DNA of 64,000 nt, from assembly GCA_017436185.1 (NCBI GenBank), contig JAFSDP010000005.1, forward strand, positions 62,001 to 126,000, in the 5' to 3' direction. The translations under genes were made by a program, and so were the position numbers. The number at the start of each line of letters is the position of its first letter. The stretch's first letter is position 1. Positions 9,077 to 16,739 of this stretch are shown here, in pieces. Under the pieces are notes generated by a model. It saw only the letters and a program-made list of their open reading frames with translations, had not been told where the DNA came from and did no database searches. Source of the stretch: Alistipes sp. (GTDB lineage Bacteria > Bacteroidota > Bacteroidia > Bacteroidales > Rikenellaceae).

Positions 9077-9104
9077 AGCCACTTTGGACCGCTTTTTGTC
9101 AATG

Positions 9105-9135
9105 TAAAGGTACGCTTTTTTTTGAAACAAACAAA
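9105..9135 (-). promoter_or_regulatory. Candidate promoter of dprA-tatD-ansA
   Basis: Read on the minus strand: TTTG (9132-9135), 19 bases, then TACCTTTA (9105-9112), one base off the TAnnTTTG box. The dprA ATG at 9076 lies about 20 bases after the expected start site. Confidence 0.45.
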
Positions 9136-9177
9136 AATCGACCCCTCTTTTACGCCCTTGCCTTGCCGACAAATAAA

Positions 9178-9205
9178 AAACCGACCGAGAATCCTCGGTC
9201 GGTTT
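9178..9205. terminator. Hairpin terminator
   Basis: CCGACCGAG and CTCGGTCGG form a perfect nine-pair stem with A-run and T-run flanks, upstream of dprA. It probably ends a transcript arriving from the tRNA-Cys side. Confidence 0.75.
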
Positions 9206-9310
9206 GCTTTATATTTTTGTGTGTTATTCTTTCGGGAGTGTTTGAGGGTGTTTGACTATCTTTGAGGTCTAAACTATGGCTCTTTGTAGGCGTAAATTTA
9301 GGCGTAAAAA

Positions 9311-9350
9311 ATAAAAAGGTGCCCTACACCATCGTGTAACGCACCTTTTT
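9311..9350 (-). terminator. Hairpin next to the duplicated tRNA-Cys end
   Basis: AAAAAGGTGC and GCACCTTTTT form a ten-pair stem directly beside the partial tRNA copy at 9351, the same relative position as the real tRNA terminator at 9563. Confidence 0.65.
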
Positions 9351-9371
9351 GAGGTCTGAAGCGGATTCGAA
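9351..9371 (-). repeat. Second copy of the tRNA-Cys 3' end
   Basis: The 21 bases 9351-9371 are identical to 9611-9631, which cover the T-arm and acceptor 3' strand of tRNA-Cys; the match ends inside the T-arm. This is the pattern left by site-specific integration at a tRNA 3' end. The rest of 9206-9600 holds hairpins and short inverted repeats but no gene. Confidence 0.75.
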
Positions 9372-9562
9372 GCAAGGGCTTTAGCCCGCCGCTCGCGGGG
9401 ATGCCGCTATAAGCGAGCGTAGCGAGGTATAAACACTTTTATCCCCGCAACCGCCCCTCCCAAGGTGAGCAATCGCTCGGGTAGGTCCGAGTTCTCCGAA
9501 GGAGAATGTTTTTATTTCGGTTGGTGGGTTGCGGGTTTACACGCATAACTCCCAACCGCAAT

Positions 9563-9590
9563 AAAAAAACCTCTGCACAGAGCAGAGGTT
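9563..9590 (-). terminator. Terminator of tRNA-Cys
   Basis: On the minus strand AACCTCTGC and GCAGAGGTT form a nine-pair stem followed by seven T, 22 bases past the tRNA. Confidence 0.85.
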
Positions 9591-9611
9591 CTCGGACTTG
9601 ACATCCATCGG

Positions 9612-9682
9612 AGGTCTGAAGCGGATTCGAACCGCTGTAGCAGCTTTTGCAGAGCTGTGCCTAGCCACTCGGCCATCAGACC
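9612..9682 (-). tRNA. tRNA-Cys (anticodon GCA)
   Basis: The minus strand reads GGTCTGA (acceptor), a D-arm GCCGAGTGGCTAGGC, an anticodon arm with loop CTGCAAA, a T-arm GCGGTTCGAATCCGC and TCAGACC closing the acceptor, with discriminator T as expected for cysteine. CCA is not encoded. Confidence 0.95.
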
Positions 9683-9865
9683 ATTTCTTCTCGTTCGGGA
9701 GTGCAAATATACAAACATTTTCTCGTTTTGCAAAATTTATTCTCTTTTTCGTGAAAATTCTCGCTTTTATTGCCCCGATTTTGTGCGCTTTTCCTCTTTT
9801 TACGGGCTGTGAACAGCAAAAATCAGACCCCCATTTCGACTAAATTTTTTATGTTTTTGACTAAT

Positions 9866-9884
9866 CCTGCCACTTTTTGGCAGG
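9866..9884. promoter_or_regulatory. Inverted repeat upstream of the peptide/lipoprotein promoter
   Basis: CCTGCCA, five bases (CTTTT), TGGCAGG. It ends 16 bases before the -33 element at 9900, a fitting place for a regulator site; it could also be a small terminator for leftward reading. Confidence 0.45.
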
Positions 9885-9899
9885 AAACAAGCAAACGTG

Positions 9900-9930
9900 T
9901 TGGTTATTAAATGAAAAGCAACTACTTTTG
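9900..9930 (+). promoter_or_regulatory. Promoter of the 44-aa peptide and EEP lipoprotein
   Basis: TTG at 9900-9902, 20 bases, then TACTTTTG at 9923-9930, a full match to TAnnTTTG. The expected start lies near 9937, 28 bases before the ATG at 9966. Confidence 0.75.
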
Positions 9931-9965
9931 CTCGACAAAAAGGATAAAAAATAACCCAAACAAGG

Positions 9966-10100
9966 ATGAAAAGAGCAGATTATGCAGCTCCGACCATCGA
10001 GCTGATCGAGGTCGATGTGGAGTGTGGTTTTGCCGCAAGCGGCGATTTTACGATGCCCGATGGCGAGACCAACGGCGACGAGGATGGAAACTGGGCCTAA
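9966..10100 (+). CDS. Small acidic peptide, 44 residues, function unknown
   Basis: The frame runs from ATG 9966 to TAA 10100 and starts MKRADYAAPTIELIEVDVEC. The second half, GFAASGDFTMPDGETNGDED, is strongly acidic. It has no signal peptide or membrane helix. The placement is convincing: a consensus promoter lies just upstream and a lipoprotein gene starts 13 bases downstream, so the two are co-transcribed. Short proteins with an APxIE..E start and a GFAAS-like middle occur in many Bacteroidales next to surface lipoprotein genes, as far as I recall; no function is known to me. Confidence 0.65.
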   Translation: MKRADYAAPTIELIEVDVECGFAASGDFTMPDGETNGDEDGNWA

Positions 10101-10113
10101 ACAAACAAGCACG

Positions 10114-11730
10114 ATGAAGATGAGATTGATTTTGGGTGCGGCAGCCCTTTTGCTGCTTACAAATTGCACCACCGAGAATACCGATATGGGGCGTGATGTC
10201 GCCCTGACCGCTTCGCTCGACTTCTGCGCCGAGCAGGGCATCAGCCGCAGTTACGACAGCGACCTGAAGTGGAGCTGGGAGGCAACCGATGCTTTGACGG
10301 CTTTCCAGGCCGAGGGCGAACAGTATCGCAACACGCTCAACTACACCGAGGCGAGCCACTTCCGTTGCGAGGAGTTCCGCTACACGACCGAAGAGCCTGC
10401 CACGCTGCACTTTATCTATCCGGCCGAGGCCGAGCTGCAGCAGGGCATCCTGACCGCTGTGCAGGATGGCACGTGGCGTCCTGTGGCGGTGGCTACGTTG
10501 CACGATGTGACGGTCAAACAGCCCCTCAATGGCTCGTTCGAGGTGCTGAGTGCCGCCCTCGAGGTGCGTGTGTGGAGTGGCGACCGTAAGGAGCGTCGCA
10601 CGGTGACGAAGGCCCTGTTGAGCAGCGAGAGCGACTTTGTGGGTCAGTGGACAGCCCAAGCCGATTGGAGCTACACGCAGCAGCTCTCGGGCAAGGAGAT
10701 TGAAATCTCGGGGCTGCAAACCGAGACGGTGGTCTTCAATATGCCCGTCGTAGAGGAGGGTTTCGAGAAGGGCTTTTTGACCTTGACCCTAACCGACAGC
10801 GAGGGCAAGACGACCTCGTACGAGGTGCCCGCCCTCAACTTCAAGGCGGGGCAGCGTACCATCCTCAACATCGCCCTGATGGAGCGTGGCACCTTCACCT
10901 GTGGCACCTACAATGTGAAGAGCTCGACGAGCGGTGAGATCGGTACCAAAATCACCGAAAGTGGTTGGGATTTCTTCGGCCTGAGCGAGGATTTCAGCAA
11001 CATCACCTCGAATCTGGGCAGCTACACCTTCGGTACCCGTTCGCGTAGCGCGCTCTCGTTCTGGGGTAGCGCCCCCAAGGATGGCCTCGGCTTTGCCACC
11101 AAGACGGCGACGTGCTCCTTCTTGAGTGAGTATGTTGATGAGTTTGATGAGGAATATGGTGGCTTGTCGGATGGTGCCAACACCTCGGTGGATAAGGGTT
11201 TTCGTGTCTATCCTGTGCAGTTGGCCGATGGCGTGGTGGTGGATGTGATTATCACCCATATGAACACCTACAGTTCGGATGGTACGGGCCATATTGATTG
11301 CCAGCACGCCCAGCTCAAGGAGGTGGCTACCTACATTGCCAACCACAAGAACGGTCGTCCCGTCATCTTTATGGGCGACACGAACTGCCGCTACACCCGC
11401 CACGACTTCGAGACCTACTTCTGGAGCATCATCCGTGGCGCAGGCCTCAATTATGCCGACCCCTGGGTAGATCAGGAGTGGGCCGGTGTCTATCCGACCT
11501 ATCCTTCGAAGTCGCTGATGGTAAGCGACGCTACGGGTACGAACTCGGAGACCGACATCATCTGCTCGACGACGCAGAACGGCGAGGTGGTCGATAAGGT
11601 GATCTACATCAACGACCCTGATGCTACCGTACAGCTCAAGGCCGACTCGTTCCTGCGCGATATGGATTTCGGCGATTTGTCGGACCACAAACCCATCGTG
11701 GTTGAGTTTACCTGGATGCGCCGATTGTAA
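10114..11730 (+). CDS. Lipoprotein with fimbrillin-like N-terminus and endonuclease/exonuclease/phosphatase domain
   Basis: 538 aa from ATG 10114 (ATG 10120 is also possible). The signal ends in a lipobox, LLLLTNC. Residues about 25-250 look like the beta-rich N-terminal domain of fimbrillin-type lipoproteins (VALTASLDF, W-W-A-DALTAFQAEG). The C-terminal 270 residues are an EEP (DNase I-like) domain: FTCGTYNVKSS at its start, GDTNCRY for the catalytic Asp-Asn pair, and LSDHKPIVVEF at the end with the Ser-Asp-His triad. It probably cleaves a phosphodiester or phosphomonoester outside the cytoplasm; substrate unknown. Second gene after the 44-aa peptide. Confidence 0.8.
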   Translation: MKMRLILGAAALLLLTNCTTENTDMGRDVALTASLDFCAEQGISRSYDSDLKWSWEATDALTAFQAEGEQYRNTLNYTEASHFRCEEFRYTTEEPATLHFIYPAEAELQQGILTAVQDGTWRPVAVATLHDVTVKQPLNGSFEVLSAALEVRVWSGDRKERRTVTKALLSSESDFVGQWTAQADWSYTQQLSGKEIEISGLQTETVVFNMPVVEEGFEKGFLTLTLTDSEGKTTSYEVPALNFKAGQRTILNIALMERGTFTCGTYNVKSSTSGEIGTKITESGWDFFGLSEDFSNITSNLGSYTFGTRSRSALSFWGSAPKDGLGFATKTATCSFLSEYVDEFDEEYGGLSDGANTSVDKGFRVYPVQLADGVVVDVIITHMNTYSSDGTGHIDCQHAQLKEVATYIANHKNGRPVIFMGDTNCRYTRHDFETYFWSIIRGAGLNYADPWVDQEWAGVYPTYPSKSLMVSDATGTNSETDIICSTTQNGEVVDKVIYINDPDATVQLKADSFLRDMDFGDLSDHKPIVVEFTWMRRL

Positions 11731-11773
11731 GCAAAAAAGAATCAAAACGATAGGTGGCTATGCAACTTTGTGG

Positions 11774-11802
11774 TTGGATAGCCGCTTTTTTTTGTATATT
11801 TG
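11774..11802 (+). promoter_or_regulatory. Promoter of the PrsW-type gene
   Basis: TTG at 11774-11776, 18 bases, then TATATTTG at 11795-11802, a perfect -7 box. It places the start near 11,809 and rules out the earlier ATG at 11754 as translation start. Confidence 0.75.
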
Positions 11803-11867
11803 TGGAGCCTTGCCCCCTCGCTGCGGATTGTGGAAGGTGCAAAACGACTAACCAAACACTCCTTTTT

Positions 11868-12674
11868 ATGGTACTCGACCCTCAATTTTTGTTAGCACTC
11901 GCCCCGGTGGCCTTTCTGCTTATCTACATCTATCGGCAGGATCGACTCAAACCCGAACCTGTGGGGGCACTCTTGAAGGCCTTTTTGATGGGAGCTCTGG
12001 CCGTGCCGCTCACCTTTGTGGTGTTGGAGCTGATGGACCTCTTCGGGCTGGGTGCCGATTTCGACGAGGTGACCACCGCCTCGGAGGCCCTTTGGGTCTC
12101 CTTCTTTGGGGCGGCCATCCCCGAGGAGATCGCCAAGTTGGCTATTCTGTGTTGGGTGGTGCATAAGAATGTCCACTTCGACGAGCGAATGGACGGCATC
12201 GTCTATGCTACGGCAGTGGCCCTGGGCTTTGCGGCGGTCGAGAACCTGCTCTATGTCTTCGGGTCGGAGGATTGGGCTACGGTGGTGGTGGCTCGTGGCT
12301 TGCTGGCCGTGCCGGGCCACTTCTGCGACGGAGTCTTTATGGGCTACTACTTCTCGCTGGTCTATTTCAGCCGCCAACCCCGCCTGAAGGATAAAATCTT
12401 GGTCCTCGTGGCCCCCATCCTGGCCCACGGCATCTACGACAGCTTCTGCTTTTTGCAGGATGTATCGGAGGTGTGGCAGTGGGTATTTGCTTGGCTGCTT
12501 ATCGGCTTCTGCGTCTTGCTGTGGAAGGGGTCGGTCAAGCACATCCGTGCGCTGGTGGCCGAGGATGAACGACTGATGGAGGAGGCCCGCCTGGCCGAAG
12601 AGGCAAGCCGATTGGAGGCGCAAAGCCGAGTAGAGACCCAAGCAACCGATGCTGATGCAGAGAATAATGTATAA
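11868..12674 (+). CDS. PrsW family intramembrane metalloprotease
   Basis: 268 aa from ATG 11868 (MVLDPQFLLALAPVAF), chosen because the upstream ATG precedes the promoter. About seven membrane helices carry the family's three motifs: PEEIAKL (EExxK), PGHFCDGVFMGYYF (His with Asp) and AHGIYDSF (His with Asp). A basic-acidic helical tail rich in Glu and Ala ends the protein. PrsW-type proteases cut membrane anti-sigma factors in Bacillus; targets in Bacteroidales are unknown. It has its own promoter and stands alone. Confidence 0.88.
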   Translation: MVLDPQFLLALAPVAFLLIYIYRQDRLKPEPVGALLKAFLMGALAVPLTFVVLELMDLFGLGADFDEVTTASEALWVSFFGAAIPEEIAKLAILCWVVHKNVHFDERMDGIVYATAVALGFAAVENLLYVFGSEDWATVVVARGLLAVPGHFCDGVFMGYYFSLVYFSRQPRLKDKILVLVAPILAHGIYDSFCFLQDVSEVWQWVFAWLLIGFCVLLWKGSVKHIRALVAEDERLMEEARLAEEASRLEAQSRVETQATDADAENNV

Positions 12675-12707
12675 TATGACGCTATCGCCTCTTGATGGAG
12701 TCCTATT

Positions 12708-12822
12708 TGCGCTCGGCTGTTGCGGCAGTTGAACTCTCCGAGTTCAGCATCTCGGCCCCGGATGCAAAAAAGAGGAGATAACCAAATGGTCATCTCCCCT
12801 TTTTGAGCCGAAACCGAGATTT
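12708..12822 (-). repeat. Left 115-bp direct repeat with tRNA-Thr 3' end
   Basis: It contains, on the minus strand, the last 17 bases of tRNA-Thr (up to 12822), the tRNA terminator hairpin (A-run at about 12766 to T-run at 12804) and about 58 further bases, including the palindrome GAACTC-TCC-GAGTTC. After 12822 the sequence leaves the tRNA pattern (ACAAGCGTTGCT). Confidence 0.9.
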
Positions 12823-12831
12823 ACAAGCGTT

Positions 12832-12860
12832 GCTACGCTCCACAAAAAAGGGAGCGAAGC
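12832..12860 (-). terminator. Hairpin downstream of tatC
   Basis: GCTACGCTCC and GGAGCGAAGC pair with two mismatches around an A-rich loop; minus-strand reading passes it 37 bases after the tatC stop. A CCAATT/AATTGG arm pair nearby (12,864-12,897) may add to it. Confidence 0.5.
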
Positions 12861-12897
12861 GACCAATTGGTAGTTTCTGGAATTATTCAGGAATTGG

Positions 12898-13701
12898 TTA
12901 ACGCCCATCCTTACGTTTTATTGATGCATATTTTGAAATCAAAATGCTACATTCGTACAAGAGATAAAGAGGGGTAGAAACAATTAAGCAACTCATAATA
13001 TCTGGGGGAGTTATAAGTGCAGACAAAAAAACGATAGCAAAGAATGCATATTTCCTGTAAAAGATTAGCATTCCTTGGTTTACGAGACTTAGTTTTGTCA
13101 AGATATATATTAAGATTGGAAGTTGAAAAACTATACCCAGTATTAAAGTCAGTGAAGTAAAGGTCGTGATATAGGAGCTTAAAGTAATCATAGTATTAAC
13201 TTTATCGGCTACGCTATATGTGCCTAAGAACCGAAACGAAATGGGAAAAATCAAAAAATAGCTGATAAAAACTCCCAAAAAGAAAAGGATGTATATAGTA
13301 ATAGCTACAAGTAAGGATTTTTTCTTTTCATTTTCGTATAATGCTGGTAATACAAACCGAAAAACCTCATACAATATATATGGTGATGCCCCTAAACATC
13401 CTAAATAAACAGACGTTGTAATATGCATCATAAATTGGCTGGATAGCTCTGTTGCAATTAAGGCTACTTCATAATGTCCAAATTGGAAACCTGCATTGAA
13501 TATTTGGGCAATTTGTTCTATCAAACGATAGGTGATAAAATCCCAACTGCCAGGGGCCAATATTATGCGCCAAGCGGTATCTTTGAATATAAATATCAAG
13601 ACGGCCAAGCTAGTAATTACCGCCAAAATCCGGAGAATCATTTGGCGTAATACTTCCAGATGTCCTCCGAATGACAGTTGTTCTTCTTGGTTATTCTGCA
13701 T
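12898..13701 (-). CDS. tatC: Sec-independent translocase protein TatC (island copy)
   Basis: 267 aa with six membrane helices; the N-terminus EEQLSFGGHLEVLRQMILRI is the TatC signature (xFxxHLxELRxR) that binds twin-arginine signals. Later segments SVYLGCLGASPYILYEVFRFVLPALYENEKK and LITPPDIMSCLIVSTPLYLLYE are also typical. It is the last gene of the island operon and overlaps tatA by 11 bases. Codon and base use are AT-rich like the rest of the island. TatC receives the folded precursor; the only Tat-signal substrate visible in the operon is the cysteine-rich peptide at 16,483. Confidence 0.93.
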   Translation of the reverse strand: MQNNQEEQLSFGGHLEVLRQMILRILAVITSLAVLIFIFKDTAWRIILAPGSWDFITYRLIEQIAQIFNAGFQFGHYEVALIATELSSQFMMHITTSVYLGCLGASPYILYEVFRFVLPALYENEKKKSLLVAITIYILFFLGVFISYFLIFPISFRFLGTYSVADKVNTMITLSSYITTFTSLTLILGIVFQLPILIYILTKLSLVNQGMLIFYRKYAFFAIVFLSALITPPDIMSCLIVSTPLYLLYECSILISKYASIKRKDGR

Positions 13702-13909
13702 TTGGTATATCCTTATCTTGTACCTCGCTATTGTTTTCCTTTGTGTTTAAGGACTTTTGGGTTTTATCGGAAAAGTCGTCCTCTTGCATTCCTTTTTTGA
13801 ATTCTTTAACCCCTTGACCTAATCCTCGCATCATTTCAGGAACTTTTTTTCCCCCAAACACGAGCAGTGCAAGACCTCCCAAGAGCAGTAATTCGGTTGT
13901 TCCTAACAT
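13691..13909 (-). CDS. tatA: Sec-independent translocase protein TatA (island copy)
   Basis: 72 aa. A short hydrophobic helix, ELLLLGGLALLVFGGKKVPE, is followed by the amphipathic helix MMRGLGQGVKEFKKGMQED and a polar tail, the standard TatA layout including the FGxKKxPE hinge. TatA oligomers form the pore that TatC recruits. With no separate TatB visible, this is a minimal TatAC system. It starts five bases after the 91-residue gene and overlaps tatC. Confidence 0.94.
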   Translation of the reverse strand: MLGTTELLLLGGLALLVFGGKKVPEMMRGLGQGVKEFKKGMQEDDFSDKTQKSLNTKENNSEVQDKDIPNAE

Positions 13910-13913
13910 ATGC

Positions 13914-14189
13914 TTAATTATTATCGGTTAAATAAATATTACAGGTGTCAAAGTCTATTTCCCAATTGCCACCTTCAATGCTTTCCCATTGATATTTCTC
14001 ACCCATACGGTCCCACCAATTTTGAAATTTGTGACCAGTTTCACCCATATCCTTAATGAGTTTCTCGTATAAGATTTCATTTTCGGCTGTTAATATTTTT
14101 GCCAATTCGTTAAGTCCATTACGGCGTTCAAAGAGGGTTAAAATTTCATTCTTTTCCTCTGCCGTTACTTGTCCTACAATTTTTCTCAT
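13914..14189 (-). CDS. Small partner protein of the CXXX-repeat peptide system
   Basis: 91 aa, soluble, with no Cys cluster. The first 60 residues are predicted helical (TAEEKNEILTLFERRNGLNELAKILTAENEILYEKLIKDMGE); the tail has WWDRMGEKYQW and an acidic end (NWEIDFDTCNIYLTDNN). Small proteins of this kind accompany CXXX-repeat radical SAM loci, and databases list one as CXXX repeat peptide modification system protein, as I recall. It could be a scaffold or leader-binding factor. It sits between the SPASM partner and tatA. Function inferred from position only. Confidence 0.65.
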   Translation of the reverse strand: MRKIVGQVTAEEKNEILTLFERRNGLNELAKILTAENEILYEKLIKDMGETGHKFQNWWDRMGEKYQWESIEGGNWEIDFDTCNIYLTDNN

Positions 14190-14208
14190 ATCTAATTCAA
14201 TTATATGT

Positions 14209-15177
14209 TTACCATTCTTTTCTTATATCAAAAGGGTCAAGATACTCGATTTCGTCTATTCGAGTGTTAGGCAGATATTCTCCATGCTTACGAATATTAT
14301 GTAAGAGTTTTCTGCTCGCATTACGTTCCAAATGAGCCACTACACACTGCTCATGACTCGGTGTATTCAACTCATAAGTCATTTTGCGATTGAGCCATAC
14401 ACAACGCTTGCATTGATATGCATCGCAGTTACGACAAATCGGAGCATGAGATAACTTGTATAACTGAGGATTCTTTATATCCAAACCATCATTTAAGTTC
14501 CCAATAGAGAATTTAGATTTGCCTAAACCATAGTCTTCTTCATCAGATGCTAAATAAAAGGCAGGACACACATAAAACTTGCCATCTGGTGCAAGAGTGA
14601 TGTTTTCCCATCCTGCATTACAGTTGTTCATTACTGTTAGCATCATCCTGTCAGTTAACAAATTAAGTTGTGGACTACGACCATTTGCGTACAATCTCTC
14701 AACTTCTTGAGAAAGTTCATCTAAACAATCTCTATATATAGAGAAGTCGCTTTCATTGAATGTTTCAATGTCAGAAATCACAACATTTAAACGAAGTACT
14801 TCATTTAATGCTTTTTTTATGTCAAGAAAATTCTTAAAGAATTCTTCTTTTTGAAGACGGAGTACATAAGTTTTATTTCGGTTGAACTTGTTTCCTAATA
14901 ATTCAGTTTCTCCATTGATTACTATTATATCGCCTTGCTCTTTGGAACTTATGGGGATAATCTTACTATGGTCTATTGAATGTATTGTTTCTTTATATTT
15001 TATAGGCAGTTCATAGTCTGGATAAATAAACTGAATCATAAGATTCTCTTTCATTGCGAACAAAATACCAGCTTTTAAGTTTTCCAATGAAATGAGATTA
15101 TGTTCTGTCTTTTCATTTTCATAATGACAATACGAGGTACTCGTATCATCCAATAAAATAACTAGATATTTCAGCAT
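14209..15177 (-). CDS. CXXX-repeat peptide maturase partner (SPASM only)
   Basis: 322 aa. There is no CxxxCxxC motif in the N-terminal half, so it is not an active radical SAM enzyme. The C-terminal half has a SPASM-like cysteine set: NCNAGW, KFYVCPAF, then PICRNCDAYQCKRCVWLNR and HEQCVVAH, enough for iron-sulfur clusters. This fits the CXXX repeat peptide maturase family that pairs with a true radical SAM protein. It starts three bases after the radical SAM gene stop, so the two are probably made together and may form a heterodimer. AT-rich like the island. Confidence 0.82.
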   Translation of the reverse strand: MLKYLVILLDDTSTSYCHYENEKTEHNLISLENLKAGILFAMKENLMIQFIYPDYELPIKYKETIHSIDHSKIIPISSKEQGDIIVINGETELLGNKFNRNKTYVLRLQKEEFFKNFLDIKKALNEVLRLNVVISDIETFNESDFSIYRDCLDELSQEVERLYANGRSPQLNLLTDRMMLTVMNNCNAGWENITLAPDGKFYVCPAFYLASDEEDYGLGKSKFSIGNLNDGLDIKNPQLYKLSHAPICRNCDAYQCKRCVWLNRKMTYELNTPSHEQCVVAHLERNASRKLLHNIRKHGEYLPNTRIDEIEYLDPFDIRKEW

Positions 15178-15180
15178 TGG

Positions 15181-16407
15181 TTAACAGATTATATCATTAG
15201 ACTGTTTTCTATTTTTTTCAAATGCTTCTCTTACTCCTTCCAGTTCCAATTTTCGGTATAGTTTATTCCAATAATAATTGTTTGCTCTCACACGAGCTTT
15301 ATGCATCTTACAAATTGCTGTTGCACGCTGGAATACTGTAGGAGTATCTGCCGCATCATAATTTTCACCTTGACACCAAGCACAACCACTTGCTACTTCA
15401 CAATCAATACATTCTTGAGTGCTTTGAGTACAACGATCAAGAGTTAAAAAGGGACGTAGCTTGTTTTTATCAATACCATTATAAACATCACCTATTATCC
15501 ATGCCTTCTTTTCGCGAAGAGAATATTGTGCAAAACGTGTACAAGGATAGAAGTTACCAGCAGCATCTACGGCCATCATTCTACCAGCTCCGCACCAATT
15601 CTCATTTTCAGACTTGCAATCCATTGGTTTACCCATATATTCCCAATAGAAAGAGCAAGTATTGTTTTGATATAATTTATTATCTATTATGGCATCTGCC
15701 AAGGTCATTAACTGCTCTTCTAATCTAATATCATCTCCATCTTTCCAAACATTCTCAAACACACAATTTATGTTAACATCATGTATTCCTAATCCGAATA
15801 AATGTAAAACACTTTCTGTTATATATGGTATATTTTCGCTACATATTGTCACCTTTGTTGCTCCATTTGGGAACTGGCTTAACCAAAGTGGTATATTTTT
15901 TACCACATCTTTATAAGAACCTTTTCCTGAGTCTTTATATATCCGATTCAAATCATGCAATAGTTCATTTCCATCGATGGTTATACCAATACTTAGATGA
16001 TCCAAGTTCTTTTTAATAAAATTTTGTACTTTTTCGGTATGGTAATTAATTCCATTAGTTGAAAAACTAAAGCGATATGAATTAAACCAATGATGATTAC
16101 GCTTATACAACTCAAGCTTAATGTAGTCGCAGATTTTGTCAATTAAATCTATTTCCAAAAATGGCTCCCCACCAATAAAATCCCATACTACGGATTTATG
16201 ATTAAAATTTTCATCAAATTCATTATCTAGGATATAATCTATCGTCCTTTTGGCGATATCCCACGACATCCTTTCCTTAGTGTTTTTACCAACTAGATAA
16301 CAGTATTTGCAAGCAAGTTGACAATCTTTGGTTACGATGAAAGTGATTTCTTTAGCATTACCACCTTCCCAGGCATTATCTCCATTAAATATTTCTAATG
16401 TATCCAT
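15181..16407 (-). CDS. Radical SAM/SPASM peptide maturase, CXXX-repeat target type
   Basis: 408 aa. The radical SAM cluster motif CQLACKYC is at 29-36 (Cys29, Cys33, Cys36), followed by DFIGGEPFLE (the GGEP motif) near 92-101 and SFSTNGI. The C-terminal SPASM region (about 260-365) has CGAGRMM, NFYPCTRF, CIDCEVASGCAWCQGENYDA and ICKMH. These enzymes install carbon-carbon or thioether type crosslinks on ribosomal peptides. The substrate is most likely the cysteine-repeat peptide encoded just upstream, from which it is separated by a strong hairpin. The exact chemistry cannot be read from sequence. Confidence 0.9.
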   Translation of the reverse strand: MDTLEIFNGDNAWEGGNAKEITFIVTKDCQLACKYCYLVGKNTKERMSWDIAKRTIDYILDNEFDENFNHKSVVWDFIGGEPFLEIDLIDKICDYIKLELYKRNHHWFNSYRFSFSTNGINYHTEKVQNFIKKNLDHLSIGITIDGNELLHDLNRIYKDSGKGSYKDVVKNIPLWLSQFPNGATKVTICSENIPYITESVLHLFGLGIHDVNINCVFENVWKDGDDIRLEEQLMTLADAIIDNKLYQNNTCSFYWEYMGKPMDCKSENENWCGAGRMMAVDAAGNFYPCTRFAQYSLREKKAWIIGDVYNGIDKNKLRPFLTLDRCTQSTQECIDCEVASGCAWCQGENYDAADTPTVFQRATAICKMHKARVRANNYYWNKLYRKLELEGVREAFEKNRKQSNDIIC

Positions 16408-16424
16408 AAAATAAAATCAAAAAT

Positions 16425-16478
16425 CCAAGAAAGGAGCGGTAAGCGACTTTAACCGCTTTTGCCGCTCCTCAAGCTTGG
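16425..16478 (-). terminator. Attenuating hairpin between precursor and maturase
   Basis: Nested arms on the minus strand: CCAAG with CTTGG, AGGAGCGG with CCGCTCCT, and AAGCG with CGCTT, followed by a T-rich run (TTTTTGATTTTATTTT). It starts five bases after the precursor stop. A leaky terminator here would give much more peptide than enzyme. Confidence 0.8.
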
Positions 16479-16482
16479 GCTG

Positions 16483-16728
16483 TTAACCTTTTGCTACGCT
16501 CTTGCATGCATAGTTTTTACATCCGCCTTGGCAGGTGTATTTACAACTTGTACATCCATTTTTACATCCTGTGTAGCAACTGCCTGTACAACCCATTGGT
16601 GCCTCAGAATCAGCGGCACGAGCAATTACAGGAACATTAGCCAACAACATTGCACCCAAAATAGGTAATGCACCTTTTGCGGCATTCTTGAAGAATTCGC
16701 GTCTAGTCAAAAACTCATCTTTTTTCAT
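16483..16728 (-). CDS. Cys-Xaa-Xaa-Xaa repeat radical SAM target peptide with Tat signal
   Basis: 81 aa. Residues 8-14 TRREFFK match the twin-arginine consensus (S/T-R-R-x-F-L/F-K). A mild hydrophobic stretch, AKGALPILGAMLLANVPV, follows, and A-R-A at 36-38 is a signal peptidase site. The mature part, about 43 residues, has eight cysteines at 47, 51, 55, 59, 62, 66, 70 and 75, mostly four residues apart (CTGSCYTGCKNGC...), with Gly, Thr and Lys between. It matches the precursor type of CXXX-repeat radical SAM systems. It is the first gene of the operon. Role of the finished product is unknown. Confidence 0.88.
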   Translation of the reverse strand: MKKDEFLTRREFFKNAAKGALPILGAMLLANVPVIARAADSEAPMGCTGSCYTGCKNGCTSCKYTCQGGCKNYACKSVAKG

Positions 16729-16739
16729 ACACGTACGTT

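Noticed and set aside
9077..9172. Longer start for DprA
   Set aside because: Would translate across the likely promoter; MRNYLEDIAL is the usual start of the family.
9351..9371. A second tRNA-Cys gene
   Set aside because: Only the 3' 21 bases match; no anticodon or D-arm follows, so it is a fragment.
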